From Paracoccaceae bacterium (GTDB lineage: Bacteria; Pseudomonadota; Alphaproteobacteria; Rhodobacterales; Rhodobacteraceae): DNA of 61,219 bases. Location: assembly GCA_024742705.1 (NCBI GenBank), contig JANSXZ010000024.1, positions 1-61,219 of the forward strand, in the 5' to 3' direction. The notes under the pieces were generated by a model. That model ran no database searches. It saw only the letters and a program-made list of their open reading frames with translations, and was not told the DNA's origin. A program made the position numbers and the translations under genes. This document shows positions 47,168 to 56,345 of the stretch, in pieces. The stretch's first letter is position 1, and each line of letters starts with the position of its first letter.

Positions 47168-47911
47168 TCAGGCGCGCCAGCGCCTGAGATCCACCAGACA
47201 CCAGGCCGGATCCGCGGGGTCCGGCCTTTTGTTTTCAAAGCCGACCTTGGCCAGAAGACGCAGAGACGCGGCATTGTCGCAATGCACCCGCGCGAAAAGG
47301 CGGCGCAGGTCGGGATGATCGCGGAACACCATTGCCGAAAAGCTGCGCATCGCTTCGGTGCCGATGCCCTGGCCCCAATAGGAACGGCCCAGCCAATAGC
47401 TGACTTCGGCGGTATCCTCGGCCTGTCCGGTATCGTCGAACTTCAGGCGCACCTGGCCGACAATGCGGCCCTGCATTTCGATGGCGCGTACCTTGTGGTG
47501 GTTGCTGGCGTTCGACACTTCGATAAGCGCCTCGGCGACGGTCCGGTCAAAGGGTTCGGGCCGGGCTTCGGGCATGAAACGCCATAGATCCGGATCGCCC
47601 AGCAGTTCAAGAAAGCGGTCGGCATCCGAACGGGCCCAGGCGCGCAGGCGAAGACCCTGCGACATGGCCGGCCCCTCGGCCCAGATGTGATCGTCGTCGG
47701 GCTGGGTTTCGCTGAGATCGTCGACGCAACAGGCGGTCACCCAGCCGGTCTGCAAGGCATCATAGGCCAGTTGCACACCGTCGGCGCGGTATTTCCGAAG
47801 CTCCGCACCTGTCAGAACCCCTTGCGACCGTTGCCGGCGTGCGGGCTGAAACTCCGCCTCCGGGTCGTCGCTGTTGAATGCGTTGCGAAAATCCGCGTGC
47901 ATATTTCCCAT
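47168..47911 (-). CDS. GNAT-family acetyltransferase (RimJ-like) with an N-terminal extension
   Basis: A 247-residue protein. From about residue 83 it is a RimJ-type acetyltransferase: SQGLRLRAWARSDADRFLELLGDP, VSYWLGRSYWGQGIGTEAM and DNAASLRLLAKVGF. The first 80 residues match no family I know. The start at 47911 is assumed; a downstream ATG at 47665 would give the acetyltransferase domain alone. It is convergent with ahcY, and its 3' end contains the ahcY terminator. Confidence 0.75.
   Translation of the reverse strand: MGNMHADFRNAFNSDDPEAEFQPARRQRSQGVLTGAELRKYRADGVQLAYDALQTGWVTACCVDDLSETQPDDDHIWAEGPAMSQGLRLRAWARSDADRFLELLGDPDLWRFMPEARPEPFDRTVAEALIEVSNASNHHKVRAIEMQGRIVGQVRLKFDDTGQAEDTAEVSYWLGRSYWGQGIGTEAMRSFSAMVFRDHPDLRRLFARVHCDNAASLRLLAKVGFENKRPDPADPAWCLVDLRRWRA
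47203..47237 (+). terminator. Intrinsic terminator of ahcY
   Basis: AGGCCGGA (47203-47210) pairs with TCCGGCCT (47220-47227), followed by TTTTGTTTTC. A smaller 8-base hairpin lies just before it (47168-47187). The terminator is inside the 3' coding end of the convergent acetyltransferase gene. Confidence 0.75.
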
Positions 47912-48166
47912 ACCTCGTTACCCCTTTGCGAAACTGGTGGCCGTACCGATTAACATACTGTTACCCTCGGGATTTAGGATAACCACTGAACTATACAATA
48001 AACCGGCTATGGATTTGTATGATTCGCGCGAAACAGTGTGTTTCGGGATCGCAAACCAGCGCTTCACGGCCAAACTGTGGCACGTCCAGCGCAAAATTGG
48101 GGTGTTCAGAGCCGTTTTGCGCGGTAGTGTTGCACCATGGCGACAGGCAACATTACGGAGGAAAAG
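47912..48166. other. AT-rich intergenic region between the GNAT gene and DUF2853 gene
   Basis: 255 bases, clearly richer in A and T than the flanks, with no convincing coding sequence. It must hold the divergent promoters for the two genes. A degenerate TTAA-N7-TTAC pair occurs at 47950-47964. No firm -35/-10 pair could be picked out. Confidence 0.4.
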
Positions 48167-48508
48167 ATGGGCAAACGGGACGATTTGATTGCTGTCTATG
48201 CCAGCGATCTGAAAACCAAATGTGGAATCGAACCGGACATGGACCTGCTGACCAAGGTCACGATCGGGTGCGGTCCATCAATCTACAACGCGGATTCATC
48301 AACCGTTGCGGCGACGCAACCCGGTGAACTGGAGACCGTGCGGACGAATTTCCTGATCCGCAAACTGGGGCTGCCCGACGGCCCCGAACTGACGGCCGCG
48401 ATCGACAGCGTGATCGAAACCTATGGCAGATCCGAACGCAACAAGTACCGCGCCGTGGTTTACTATATGCTGACAAAACACTTCGGCCGGGAATCGGTCT
48501 ACGGGTGA
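48167..48508 (+). CDS. DUF2853 family protein
   Basis: A 113-residue soluble protein. MGKRDDLIAVYASDLKTKCG, TKVTIGCGPSIYNADSSTVA and GRSERNKYRAVVYYMLTKHFG follow the DUF2853 pattern as I remember it. The function is unknown. The start at 48167 has a strong GGAGGAAA site. Monocistronic. Confidence 0.85.
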   Translation: MGKRDDLIAVYASDLKTKCGIEPDMDLLTKVTIGCGPSIYNADSSTVAATQPGELETVRTNFLIRKLGLPDGPELTAAIDSVIETYGRSERNKYRAVVYYMLTKHFGRESVYG

Positions 48509-48692
48509 CGGACGCGGGCCAGTTTCGTTAAATTGCAAAGACTTGCAGCTTGCTTGCGCGGCTCGATCATCGTATCCGGAATGTGGCAGGCCAGAACGGT
48601 CCAAACCTATCGAAATGCGCGTGGTGCGCGTGGGGGAAACGGGTGCGGGGTTCTGGTTGACGCCGGAACCCCATCTTCCGACCCCCGACAGA

Positions 48693-49112
48693 TCAGATAT
48701 CTACGCCGCCCATGCGGCACAGGATTTGCCATTCACGGTCGGAAACAGGTTGCACCGACAGGCGCGCATTGCGAAGCAACGCCATATCGGCCAACGCAGG
48801 TTCCGCCCTGACCTGATCAAGGGTGACGGGAACCGGCACCGGCGCCACAGCGCGGATGTCGACACAGTCCCACCGCGGATCGTCGGTGGTGCTGTCGGGA
48901 TGCGCGGTGGCGATCACCTCGACGATGCCGACAATCGCCTTTTCCTTCTGCGAATGGTAGAAGAACCCTGTGTCGCCGACCTCCATCTGCCGCATGAATT
49001 TGCGCGCCTGATAGTTGCGCACGCCGTCCCATTCCTCGCCCCGGTCGCCGCGGCCGACCTGATCCTGCCAACTCCAGGCGGAAGGTTCGGATTTGAACAG
49101 CCAATGGGCCAT
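48693..49112 (-). CDS. EVE-domain protein (modified-base/RNA-binding PUA-like fold)
   Basis: A 139-residue single-domain EVE protein: MAHWLFKSEPSAWSW N-terminus, WDGVRNYQARKFMRQM and GDTGFFYHSQKEKAIVGIVEV are the family hallmarks. EVE proteins bind modified bases or RNA; the physiological ligand is not clear. It overlaps the YciI gene (TGATG) and ends the tsaD-gpsA-YciI-EVE operon. Confidence 0.92.
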   Translation of the reverse strand: MAHWLFKSEPSAWSWQDQVGRGDRGEEWDGVRNYQARKFMRQMEVGDTGFFYHSQKEKAIVGIVEVIATAHPDSTTDDPRWDCVDIRAVAPVPVPVTLDQVRAEPALADMALLRNARLSVQPVSDREWQILCRMGGVDI

Positions 49113-49384
49113 CAGCCGATCACCTTCTTCCACGCGGTCAGCTCGACCGACGCAAACAGACCCGCCCTGGCATAGGGATCGCCATCCGCCCAGATGTGCG
49201 CGGCCTCCATATCGGCCACGTCCAGGATGATCAGCGATCCGATCATGGCGTCGCCCTCCAGAAGCGGGCCGGCCATGACCACCGTATCTGACGAAGCCTG
49301 CAAATAGGCCACATGATCGGGGCGTGTTTCCATTCGGATCGGCAGGGCACCCGGTTTGTCGCGTGCGATGAGGGCTACCAGCAT
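49112..49384 (-). CDS. YciI-like protein
   Basis: A 90-residue protein with the YciI pattern: ALIARDKPGALPIRMETRPDHVAYL, VVMAGPLLEGDAMIGSLIILDVADMEAA and DPYARAGLFASVEL. The function of most YciI proteins is unknown. The start is 1 base from the gpsA stop and the end overlaps the EVE gene, a gene order conserved across alphaproteobacteria. Confidence 0.92.
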   Translation of the reverse strand: MLVALIARDKPGALPIRMETRPDHVAYLQASSDTVVMAGPLLEGDAMIGSLIILDVADMEAAHIWADGDPYARAGLFASVELTAWKKVIG

Positions 49385-49385
49385 G

Positions 49386-50345
49386 TCATTCTTCCTTCAG
49401 CGATCGCGACAGCAAAAGCGCCGCCGCTGCGTCCGAGTCTAGCCTGCCGTCCAGCAGCCCGACAACCGCTTCGGTGATCGGCATCTCGACGTTCATGGCC
49501 CGGGCCGCCGCCTGAACCGCCGCGGCGGTCGCGGCGCCTTCGACGGTGTCCCCGGCGCCCGGCCCGCCCGCGCCCAGTGCAAGGCCCAGCCGAAAATTGC
49601 GCGATTGCGGCGACGTGCATGTCAGCGCCAGATCTCCGAAACCCGACAATCCGGCCAGCGTTTCGGCCCGCGCCCCGCGCGCCAGTGCAAATCGCTGCAT
49701 CTCGGCGTAGCCGCGCGTCATCAGGGCGGCGCGCGCGCTTTCCCCGAGTCCGGCGCCGATGGCGGTGCCACAGGCGATGGCGATGACGTTTTTCAGCGCG
49801 CCGCCGATTTCGGCGCCGGTTACATCCGTGGTGCGGTAGAGCCGCAGCGCGCCGGTGGTCAGCATCGCCTGAAGCCGAGCGCCCCGCTCCGGATCGCGGG
49901 TGGCCAACGTCAGCGCCGTCGGCAGGCCCAGCGCGATGTCGGCGGCGAAACTGGGCCCGGTCAGCACCGCGCAACCCGCCGGCTTCAGCACCTGGTCGGC
50001 CACGGCCGAGGGGGTCAGCCCGGTGGCCAGCTCGATCCCCTTGCAGCACAGCACAAGCTGCCGGCCCTCCAGAACCGCGCGATGCGCCATCAGCGTGGCG
50101 CGCAACCGTTGCATCGGAACCGCCACCAGAACCGCCCGCGCCATCGCCAGCCGCGCGGCATCGGCGGTTGCGCGCAGGTTGTCGGGCAATGGCCTGTCGG
50201 GCAGCCGCGCGGCGTTGACCCGCGCGCTGTCGATGGCACGGGCGCGCGCCGCATCCCGCGCCCACAGCGTCACCGGGCCCCGTGTGGCCAGTGCGATCGC
50301 CAGAGCGGTGCCAAAGGCGCCGGCCCCCATGACCGCGCATGTCAT
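49386..50345 (-). CDS. gpsA: NAD(P)-dependent glycerol-3-phosphate dehydrogenase
   Basis: A 319-residue enzyme that reduces dihydroxyacetone phosphate to sn-glycerol-3-phosphate for phospholipid synthesis. The N-terminal nucleotide-binding loop GAGAFGTAL (G7-x-G9-x2-G12), [28 protein letters not shown] with the catalytic lysine, and [17 protein letters not shown] are all present. The start at 50345 is conserved and overlaps the tsaD stop as ATGA. Confidence 0.95.
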   Translation of the reverse strand: MTCAVMGAGAFGTALAIALATRGPVTLWARDAARARAIDSARVNAARLPDRPLPDNLRATADAARLAMARAVLVAVPMQRLRATLMAHRAVLEGRQLVLCCKGIELATGLTPSAVADQVLKPAGCAVLTGPSFAADIALGLPTALTLATRDPERGARLQAMLTTGALRLYRTTDVTGAEIGGALKNVIAIACGTAIGAGLGESARAALMTRGYAEMQRFALARGARAETLAGLSGFGDLALTCTSPQSRNFRLGLALGAGGPGAGDTVEGAATAAAVQAAARAMNVEMPITEAVVGLLDGRLDSDAAAALLLSRSLKEE

Positions 50346-51436
50346 GCCTTGGCCCCCTTGCGCCCGCCGCCCAGCATTCCCGGCTGCGCGGTGTCCAGCG
50401 GCCAACGTGGCCGGGCCGGCAGCGTCAGATCGTCGATCAGGCCCAAACGCAAGCGTTCGATGCCGGCATGGGCGATCATCGCGCCGTTATCGGTGCAAAG
50501 CGCCAGAGGCGGCGCCACGAATCCGACATCGGCAGCCGCGCAGACCGATTGCAGCGCGCGGCGGATCGCGGTGTTGGCCGCCACGCCCCCGGCAACGGCC
50601 AGCACCGGCACCGCCGGCTGTTCCGCGCCATAGATCGCCAGCGCGCGCCGCGTCTTGATCGCCAGAACATCGGCAACCGCAGCCTGAAATCCGGCGCACA
50701 GATCGTCGCGGTCGCGCTGCCACAACCCGCCCTGCGCGCGCACCAGATCGTCGCGGGCGCGCAACAGTGCGGTTTTCAGCCCGGAAAACGACAGGTTGCA
50801 ATCGGCCCGGTCGGCCAGCGGGCGGGGCAGCCGAAACCGATCCGGATCGCCCCGCGCGGCAGCCGTTTCCACCGAGGGGCCACCGGGCTGCGGCAAGCCC
50901 AGAAGCCGCGCGACCTTGTCGAAGGCTTCGCCGGGCGCATCGTCGATCGTGCCGCCCAGACGGGTGAAATCCGCCGCGCCGCGCACCACCAGAAACTGGC
51001 AATGCCCGCCCGACACCAGCAGCATCAGATAGGGATAGGCCACGGCATCGGTCAGGCGCGGGGTCAGCGCATGACCCGCCAGATGATTCACCCCGATCAG
51101 CGGCAGGCCGGTCGCCGCGCTGAGACCCTTTGCGCACATCACCCCCGCCATCACCCCGCCGATCAGACCCGGCCCTGCCGTGACCGCGATCGCGTCGAGA
51201 TCGCTCAGCGTCAGCCCTGCCTGCTCCAGCGCCTCGGCGACGGTACCGTCCAGTTTTTCGGCGTGCGCGCGCGCGGCGATTTCAGGCACCACGCCGCCGA
51301 ACCCCTTGTGGAGCCGGTCCTGACCATGCACCACTGATGACATGATCCCGAGTTCGCCCATGTCATCGCGCACCACGGCGGCTGCTGTGTCGTCACAGCT
51401 GCTTTCGATGCCAAGTACCGTGCAGGTCGCCTTCAT
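50342..51436 (-). CDS. tsaD: tRNA N6-adenosine threonylcarbamoyltransferase TsaD
   Basis: A 364-residue ASKHA-fold enzyme for t6A37 tRNA modification. [15 protein letters not shown] opens the protein, H118 and H122 in VNHLAGHAL bind the metal, and [10 protein letters not shown] and [13 protein letters not shown] are the nucleotide loops. The start at 51436 ([13 protein letters not shown]) is preferred over 51454. First gene of the operon and divergent from hemD across 75 bases. Confidence 0.96.
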   Translation of the reverse strand: MKATCTVLGIESSCDDTAAAVVRDDMGELGIMSSVVHGQDRLHKGFGGVVPEIAARAHAEKLDGTVAEALEQAGLTLSDLDAIAVTAGPGLIGGVMAGVMCAKGLSAATGLPLIGVNHLAGHALTPRLTDAVAYPYLMLLVSGGHCQFLVVRGAADFTRLGGTIDDAPGEAFDKVARLLGLPQPGGPSVETAAARGDPDRFRLPRPLADRADCNLSFSGLKTALLRARDDLVRAQGGLWQRDRDDLCAGFQAAVADVLAIKTRRALAIYGAEQPAVPVLAVAGGVAANTAIRRALQSVCAAADVGFVAPPLALCTDNGAMIAHAGIERLRLGLIDDLTLPARPRWPLDTAQPGMLGGGRKGAKA

Positions 51437-51511
51437 GCGGTGGGGTCCGTTCATGGGTGGATATAGCGCAGCTAACACCCGCCGCCGGCCCAGACAATCC
51501 CGGTGGCCGCG

Positions 51512-52252
51512 ATGACAGGCCCGCGCCCGACGCTTTTGATGACGCGGCCGGCACCGGCTTCGGAACGGTTCGTGCAAGCGCTGAACCCGGCGCTGCGCGG
51601 CTGGCTGCGGGTGATCGTGGCCCCGCTGACCGAAATCGCCGCCGTTCCGGCCAGCGCGGATACAACGGGCATCCGCGGTGTGATCTTCAGTTCGGCCAAC
51701 GGTGTGCGGATGGCGGCGGCGGCGGGAATTGGCGCGGGATTGCCGGCGTTCTGCGTCGGCGCCGCCACCACCCGCGCGGCGCAGCAGGCCGGGTGGCACG
51801 CCCGGCAGGCCGGAGACGATGCGCAAACGCTGATCGACGCGCTGCTGCGCGATCCACCCGAGGCGCCGCTGATCCATCTGCACGGGGTGCACAGCCGCGG
51901 GGCAGTGGCCGAAACCCTCACCCGCCACGGGGTTCCGACAACTGGCCGCGTGCTTTACGACCAGCGCCATGTTCCGCTGTCGCCCGACGCCTGCGCGGTT
52001 CTGGACGGCGGGCAGATCGTGATCGCGCCGCTCTTTTCCCCGCGCAGCGCCCAGGCGTTCCGCAAGGCCCTGACCGGCACCGCTCCGGTCTGCGCGATCG
52101 CGATCAGCGCCGCGACGGCGCGGGAAATGGACGGGCTTGATCGGGTTACAGTGCTCACCTCTCCGTCACCGGACGCCGAGGCCATGCGGAAGCTGGTGGA
52201 AAATCAGGTAAAACAGACCTGCCGGGTTGAGGGTGGCCCGACCCCACAGTAA
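51512..52252 (+). CDS. hemD: Uroporphyrinogen-III synthase
   Basis: A 246-residue Hem[19 protein letters not shown]-terminal strand, [33 protein letters not shown] and [15 protein letters not shown] fit the two-lobed family, which is poorly conserved in general. It closes the linear tetrapyrrole in heme and chlorophyll synthesis. The start at 51512 is chosen; a GTG at 51503 is possible. The TAA overlaps the next ATG (TAATG). Confidence 0.88.
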   Translation: MTGPRPTLLMTRPAPASERFVQALNPALRGWLRVIVAPLTEIAAVPASADTTGIRGVIFSSANGVRMAAAAGIGAGLPAFCVGAATTRAAQQAGWHARQAGDDAQTLIDALLRDPPEAPLIHLHGVHSRGAVAETLTRHGVPTTGRVLYDQRHVPLSPDACAVLDGGQIVIAPLFSPRSAQAFRKALTGTAPVCAIAISAATAREMDGLDRVTVLTSPSPDAEAMRKLVENQVKQTCRVEGGPTPQ

Positions 52253-53784
52253 TGTCGCGGGGTGCATCTGCCGTTTTGCATGTAGAATCGAATTGGGGGG
52301 CGACCGCTTTGGCCGACAAAAAGACTTCCGAGCTGGAGGAGGGATCCACACCGCCGAAGGAAACGGCAACCGCCGCCGCGTCTGAAAAACCCGACACACC
52401 AGAGGGTCAGACCCAGGCGCCACCGCCGGCAGAGCCCGGAACCGAGGCCGCCAGCAAGGACGAAACCGAAGCCGAGGCACCCGTGCCGGACGCGGCGGAT
52501 CCGCCCGCCGCAACGGGCGAGACGGATTTGCCGCCCCTGTCGGGCGAGGTGAAGGATACGGATCCGCAAGCCGATGACGCGCCGGAGGCCGGGTCCGGCG
52601 CAGAAGAGACCACGAAATCGCCCACGCCAGAGGCCGCGCATGATGGCGAAACCCCGGCGTCCGCCGATTCCAGCGCCGCGCCCCTCAAGGCGGCCCCGAT
52701 GGAGGATCCCTGGGCAAAACCCGAACCGCAGGATACGCCCCCGGCCGATGATGCCGTGGCATCTCCGGCGCCTCAGCCCGAAACCAAGGTTGTCGAACGG
52801 GTCATCGAACGCAAGCGCGGTGGATTTCCGGCACTTCTGGGCGGTGTTGCGGCGGCAGCGCTTGGTTATCTCGCTGCGAGCACCGACCTGATCGAGGGGC
52901 TGATGCCCGGCGCGCCCGACACCGCCGCTGAAATCGCCGCACTGGATGCGCGGATAGGCGAGCAATCCGACCGAATCGCAGATGTCGCAGGCCGGATCGG
53001 CGGCATCACCATGCCCGATCTGGCGCCTCTCGACGCCGGCATAGCCCGCAACGCCGAAGCAGTTGCGGCGGTCCAACCGGCCCTGGCCGATCTGGTAGCG
53101 CGGATCGATGCCCTCGACCAGCGGCTGACCGATGTAGAGAAACGCCCGATCTCCGAAGGCGTCTCCGAGGCGGCGATCGCCGCCTACGAAGCGGAGCTGG
53201 CGGCGTTGCAAGGATCGGTTGCGGCCCAGCGCGCGGAAATCGAAACCATGATCGCCGAAGCCCAGGCGCAGGCCAGCCAGGCGGCCCAGTCGGAACGCGG
53301 CACCGCCGCGCGTGACGCGCTGACACAGCTGCGTATCGCGCTGGATGCGGGCGCGCCGTTTCAGGGCGCCCTCGCCGCGTTTCGGCAAAACGCCGGTGCG
53401 GACGTTCCGCCGGCCCTCTCGGATTGGGCCGATAGCGGGTTGCCCACCCTCGCCAGCCTGCAGGAAACCTTTCCCGATGCCGCGCGCCGCGCGCTTGCCG
53501 CCGCGCGCAAGGACGATCAGACAGCCGGCGGCGTCGGCACGTTCTTTCTGCGCCAGCTCGGTGCGCGTTCGGTCGAGCCGCGCGATGGCGATGATCCCGA
53601 CGCGGTTCTTTCGCGCATGGACGCCGCCGTCACCGCCGGCAATATCGGCGATGCGCTGTCCGAGTTCGATACCCTGCCCGAATCCGCGCAGGCGGAACTG
53701 TCGGATTGGGTCGCGTCGGCCCGCGCCCGCACCGGCGCGATGCAGGCCGCCGCAGATCTGGCGCAAAGCCTGAATTCCAACTGA
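52252..53784 (+). CDS. Mitofilin/Mic60-like inner-membrane protein
   Basis: A 510-residue protein of the COG4223 type. About 180 residues of acidic, Pro/Ala/Glu-rich low-complexity sequence precede one membrane segment (about 193-212, GGFPALLGGVAAAALGYLAAS), a helical coiled-coil-like region (about 225-350) and a C-terminal mitofilin-like domain (QLGARSVEPRDGDDPDAVLSRMDAAV). Alphaproteobacterial Mic60 shapes intracytoplasmic membranes and often sits beside hemD and hemY. The start is uncertain: the ATG at 52252 overlaps the hemD stop, but a TTG at 52309 begins a more typical ADKK start. Confidence 0.82.
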   Translation: MSRGASAVLHVESNWGATALADKKTSELEEGSTPPKETATAAASEKPDTPEGQTQAPPPAEPGTEAASKDETEAEAPVPDAADPPAATGETDLPPLSGEVKDTDPQADDAPEAGSGAEETTKSPTPEAAHDGETPASADSSAAPLKAAPMEDPWAKPEPQDTPPADDAVASPAPQPETKVVERVIERKRGGFPALLGGVAAAALGYLAASTDLIEGLMPGAPDTAAEIAALDARIGEQSDRIADVAGRIGGITMPDLAPLDAGIARNAEAVAAVQPALADLVARIDALDQRLTDVEKRPISEGVSEAAIAAYEAELAALQGSVAAQRAEIETMIAEAQAQASQAAQSERGTAARDALTQLRIALDAGAPFQGALAAFRQNAGADVPPALSDWADSGLPTLASLQETFPDAARRALAAARKDDQTAGGVGTFFLRQLGARSVEPRDGDDPDAVLSRMDAAVTAGNIGDALSEFDTLPESAQAELSDWVASARARTGAMQAAADLAQSLNSN

Positions 53785-53795
53785 AGGTTTCCCCT

Positions 53796-55268
53796 ATGCT
53801 TTGGTCACTGATTAAAATTCTTCTCTTCGTCACGATCGTGGCGGCGCTGACCCTCGGGGCCGGATACCTGATGGAATCCGAAGGTGGCATACAGATCACC
53901 GTCGCCGGAACCGAATTCACCCTGGGGCCGTTGCAATCGGTGATCGCCGCGGTGATCGTTGTCGTCGCGGTGTGGATCTTCCTCAAGCTGTTGTCATTGC
54001 TGGTGGCGGTACTGCGGTTTTTGAACGGCGATGAAACCGCGATTTCGCGGTATTTCGACCGCAACCGCGAACGCAAGGGTTTTCAGGCGCTGTCGGAGGG
54101 CATGCTGGCGCTGGCATCCGGCGAAGGCCGGTTGGCGCTGGCGAAGGCCGCGAAGGCTGAAAAATACCTTCAGCGCCCCGAGCTGACAAACCTTCTGACC
54201 GCTCAGGCGGCCGAGCTTTCGGGCGATACGAAGAAGGCGGCCGAAACGTACAAGCTTCTGGTGGCGAACGAATCCACCCGGTTCGTCGGGGTGCGCGGGA
54301 TTCTCAAACAAAAGCTGGCCGAAGGCGACAATGAGACCGCCCGCAAACTGGCCGAACGGGCTCTGAAGCTGAAACCGAAGCATTCCGAAACCCAGGACGT
54401 GCTGCTGCGCCTGCAGGCCGAGGCCGAAGACTGGGCCGGTGCCCGCGCGACGCTGAGCGCAAAGCTCAAACATGGCACCCTGCCGCGCGACATCCACAAG
54501 CGCCGCGATGCGGTCCTCGCGCTTTCCGAAGCCCGCGACATCATGGACGACAACAAGACAATCGAGGCCCGCGAGGCTGCGATCGAGGCAAATCGCAAGT
54601 CGCCCGACCTGATCCCGGCGGCCGTCATGGCGGCCCGCTCCTATGTCGAACAGGGCAAGCCGCGGTATGCCACCCGTGTGATCCAGAAGGCGTGGGACAC
54701 GCGCCCGCACCCCGAACTGGCCGCGGCCTTTGCTGCCATCGAACCCGAGGAAACGCCCGCGGCGCGGATCAAGCGGTTTGCACAGCTGACCAAGCAGAAG
54801 CCAAATGAGGTCGAGGCGCGTCTGGTGATGGCCGAACTGCATATCGCCGATGAAGACTTTCCGGGCGCACGCCGCGCGCTGGGCGATTTGCTGGAAAACG
54901 ATCCCGATGCCCGCGCGCTTACCATCATGGCGGCAATCGAACGTGGCGAGGGCGCATCCGACGTGGTGGTCAAGGGGTGGCTGACCCGCGCGCTGTCTGC
55001 ACCACGCGGCCCGCAGTGGGTTTGCGACAACTGCCAGACCGTTAATGCGGAATGGGGTCCGGTGTGCAAGAGCTGCAAGGCTTTTGACACCCTGTCGTGG
55101 CGGTCGCCCGTGCAGACGGATCTTGGGTCGGCAACTGGTGTCCAGATGCTGCCGATGATCGTGGGCGCGCCGCCGGCCGATGTGCCCGTGCCTGAAGATA
55201 TGCCCAAAGCCGAGGTTCTCGGACCCGATGCCCCCGATACGCCAGCAGCGGATGGCGGGACGCCCTAG
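53796..55268 (+). CDS. HemY-like heme-biosynthesis-associated protein (TPR)
   Basis: A 490-residue inner-membrane protein with two N-terminal membrane segments (about 5-24 and 46-72), HemY_N sequence (RNRERKGFQALSEGMLALASGEG) and TPR-like helices to about residue 390. A C-terminal CxxC...CxxC zinc-ribbon-like pair (WVCDNCQ and VCKSCKAF, about 410-427) follows, typical of the alphaproteobacterial form. Role in heme synthesis or coproporphyrin handling is inferred from the family and from hemD nearby. 11 bases after the Mic60-like gene. Confidence 0.87.
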   Translation: MLWSLIKILLFVTIVAALTLGAGYLMESEGGIQITVAGTEFTLGPLQSVIAAVIVVVAVWIFLKLLSLLVAVLRFLNGDETAISRYFDRNRERKGFQALSEGMLALASGEGRLALAKAAKAEKYLQRPELTNLLTAQAAELSGDTKKAAETYKLLVANESTRFVGVRGILKQKLAEGDNETARKLAERALKLKPKHSETQDVLLRLQAEAEDWAGARATLSAKLKHGTLPRDIHKRRDAVLALSEARDIMDDNKTIEAREAAIEANRKSPDLIPAAVMAARSYVEQGKPRYATRVIQKAWDTRPHPELAAAFAAIEPEETPAARIKRFAQLTKQKPNEVEARLVMAELHIADEDFPGARRALGDLLENDPDARALTIMAAIERGEGASDVVVKGWLTRALSAPRGPQWVCDNCQTVNAEWGPVCKSCKAFDTLSWRSPVQTDLGSATGVQMLPMIVGAPPADVPVPEDMPKAEVLGPDAPDTPAADGGTP

Positions 55269-55314
55269 CCCGCGTCGGCGTGACAATCAGGCATGCGCGG
55301 CGCTGATCATCGCG

Positions 55315-56052
55315 TTAAAAATAGCTGCGGACAAGGGAACCGGCCACCAGGGCCCAGCCGTCCGCAACCACGAAGAACGCCAGCTTGAACGGCAGCGAAA
55401 CGATGGCCGGCGGCACCATCATCATGCCCATCGACATCAGGATCGCGGCCACCACAAGGTCGATGATCAGAAACGGCAGGAAGATCAAAAAACCGATCTG
55501 GAACGCGCGCGAGATCTCTGACAGCAGGAAGCTGGGCACCAGGATCGACAGCGGCGCATCCGGCGAGGGCGCGGTGGCATCGGTGTCGGGACGCAGATCC
55601 GCCATCGCGATGAACGTGTCCGAATCGACCCGGGCCGCCATGAAGCTGCGGAAAGGGGCCAGAACCTCGCGTGTTGCGGCTTCCACATCGATTGTTTCCG
55701 CCAGAAGCGGTGCGACACCGTTTTCCCATGCGGTGGTGAACACAGGCTCCATGACGAAGTAGGTCAGAAACAGGGCCAGGCTGACGATCAGCATGTTGGG
55801 CGGCGATTGCTGAAGGCCGATCGCCTGCCGCAAGATCGAAAGTACGGTGACGATGAACGGAAAACAGGTGACCATGATGGCAAGTCCCGGTGCAAGGCTG
55901 AGCACCGTGATCAAGAGGATCAACTGTATCGACCGCGCGGTGACCGATCCGCCTTCGCCAAGCGAAATGGAAAGCTCCTGAGCCAGGCCCGCGGTGGACC
56001 CCGACAGGATGCAAAGGCACGCCAGCAGCAGAAGCGGAAAATGTCTCGGCAT
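55315..56052 (-). CDS. fliP: Flagellar export protein FliP
   Basis: A 245-residue core of the flagellar type III export gate, with a cleavable signal peptide (LLLLACLCILSGSTAGLA) and membrane segments. The FliP signature blocks are LAPGLAIMVTCFPFIVTVLSILRQAIG, NMLIVSLALFLTYFVM and IGFLIFLPFLIIDLVVAAILMSMGMMM. The ATG at 56052 overlaps the fliN stop (TGATG); a GTG one codon earlier is possible. Last gene of the fliF-fliH-fliN-fliP operon. Confidence 0.95.
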   Translation of the reverse strand: MPRHFPLLLLACLCILSGSTAGLAQELSISLGEGGSVTARSIQLILLITVLSLAPGLAIMVTCFPFIVTVLSILRQAIGLQQSPPNMLIVSLALFLTYFVMEPVFTTAWENGVAPLLAETIDVEAATREVLAPFRSFMAARVDSDTFIAMADLRPDTDATAPSPDAPLSILVPSFLLSEISRAFQIGFLIFLPFLIIDLVVAAILMSMGMMMVPPAIVSLPFKLAFFVVADGWALVAGSLVRSYF

Positions 56053-56345
56053 CACAGGCCATTTTGCAGGTCGGCGATTTCCGTCAACCTCACCGCCAAC
56101 TGACCCTTGCGATCGCCATCCATCTCTTCCAGCTCGCCGCGCGCGATCAGCTTGTCGCCAACATAGAGTTCAACCGGGTCCTCAACCCGTTTGTCCAGCG
56201 TCAGAACCGCGTTCTCGCCCAGTCTGACCAGATCACGGACGAGCGGCCGCGCCTTTCCGACCGAAACCACAACCTCGATCGGGACCGAAGTGAATGGATT
56301 GCCGGCGTCGGCGGGCCGGCGAGGGGAGTCGGTGAGATCATCCAT
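56052..56345 (-). CDS. fliN: Flagellar motor switch protein FliN
   Basis: A 97-residue SpoA-domain protein: FTSVPIEVVVSVGKARPLVRDLVRLGENAVLTLDKRVEDPVELYVGDKLIARGELEEM is the FliN surface-presentation domain. Part of the C-ring. The start at 56345 has AAAGGAG 7 bases upstream; an ATG further upstream lacks conservation. It overlaps fliH by 8 bases. No fliM or fliG is visible here. Confidence 0.93.
   Translation of the reverse strand: MDDLTDSPRRPADAGNPFTSVPIEVVVSVGKARPLVRDLVRLGENAVLTLDKRVEDPVELYVGDKLIARGELEEMDGDRKGQLAVRLTEIADLQNGL

Noticed and set aside
47950..47964. Third CtrA-like pair TTAA-N7-TTAC
   Set aside because: One half-site is degenerate and the surrounding region is AT-rich, so chance occurrence is likely; no CtrA-type target gene is adjacent.
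48009..48188. Short plus-strand frame beginning MDLYDSRETV upstream of DUF2853
   Set aside because: No ribosome-binding site, AT-rich composition unlike neighbouring genes, and overlap with the well-supported DUF2853 start region.
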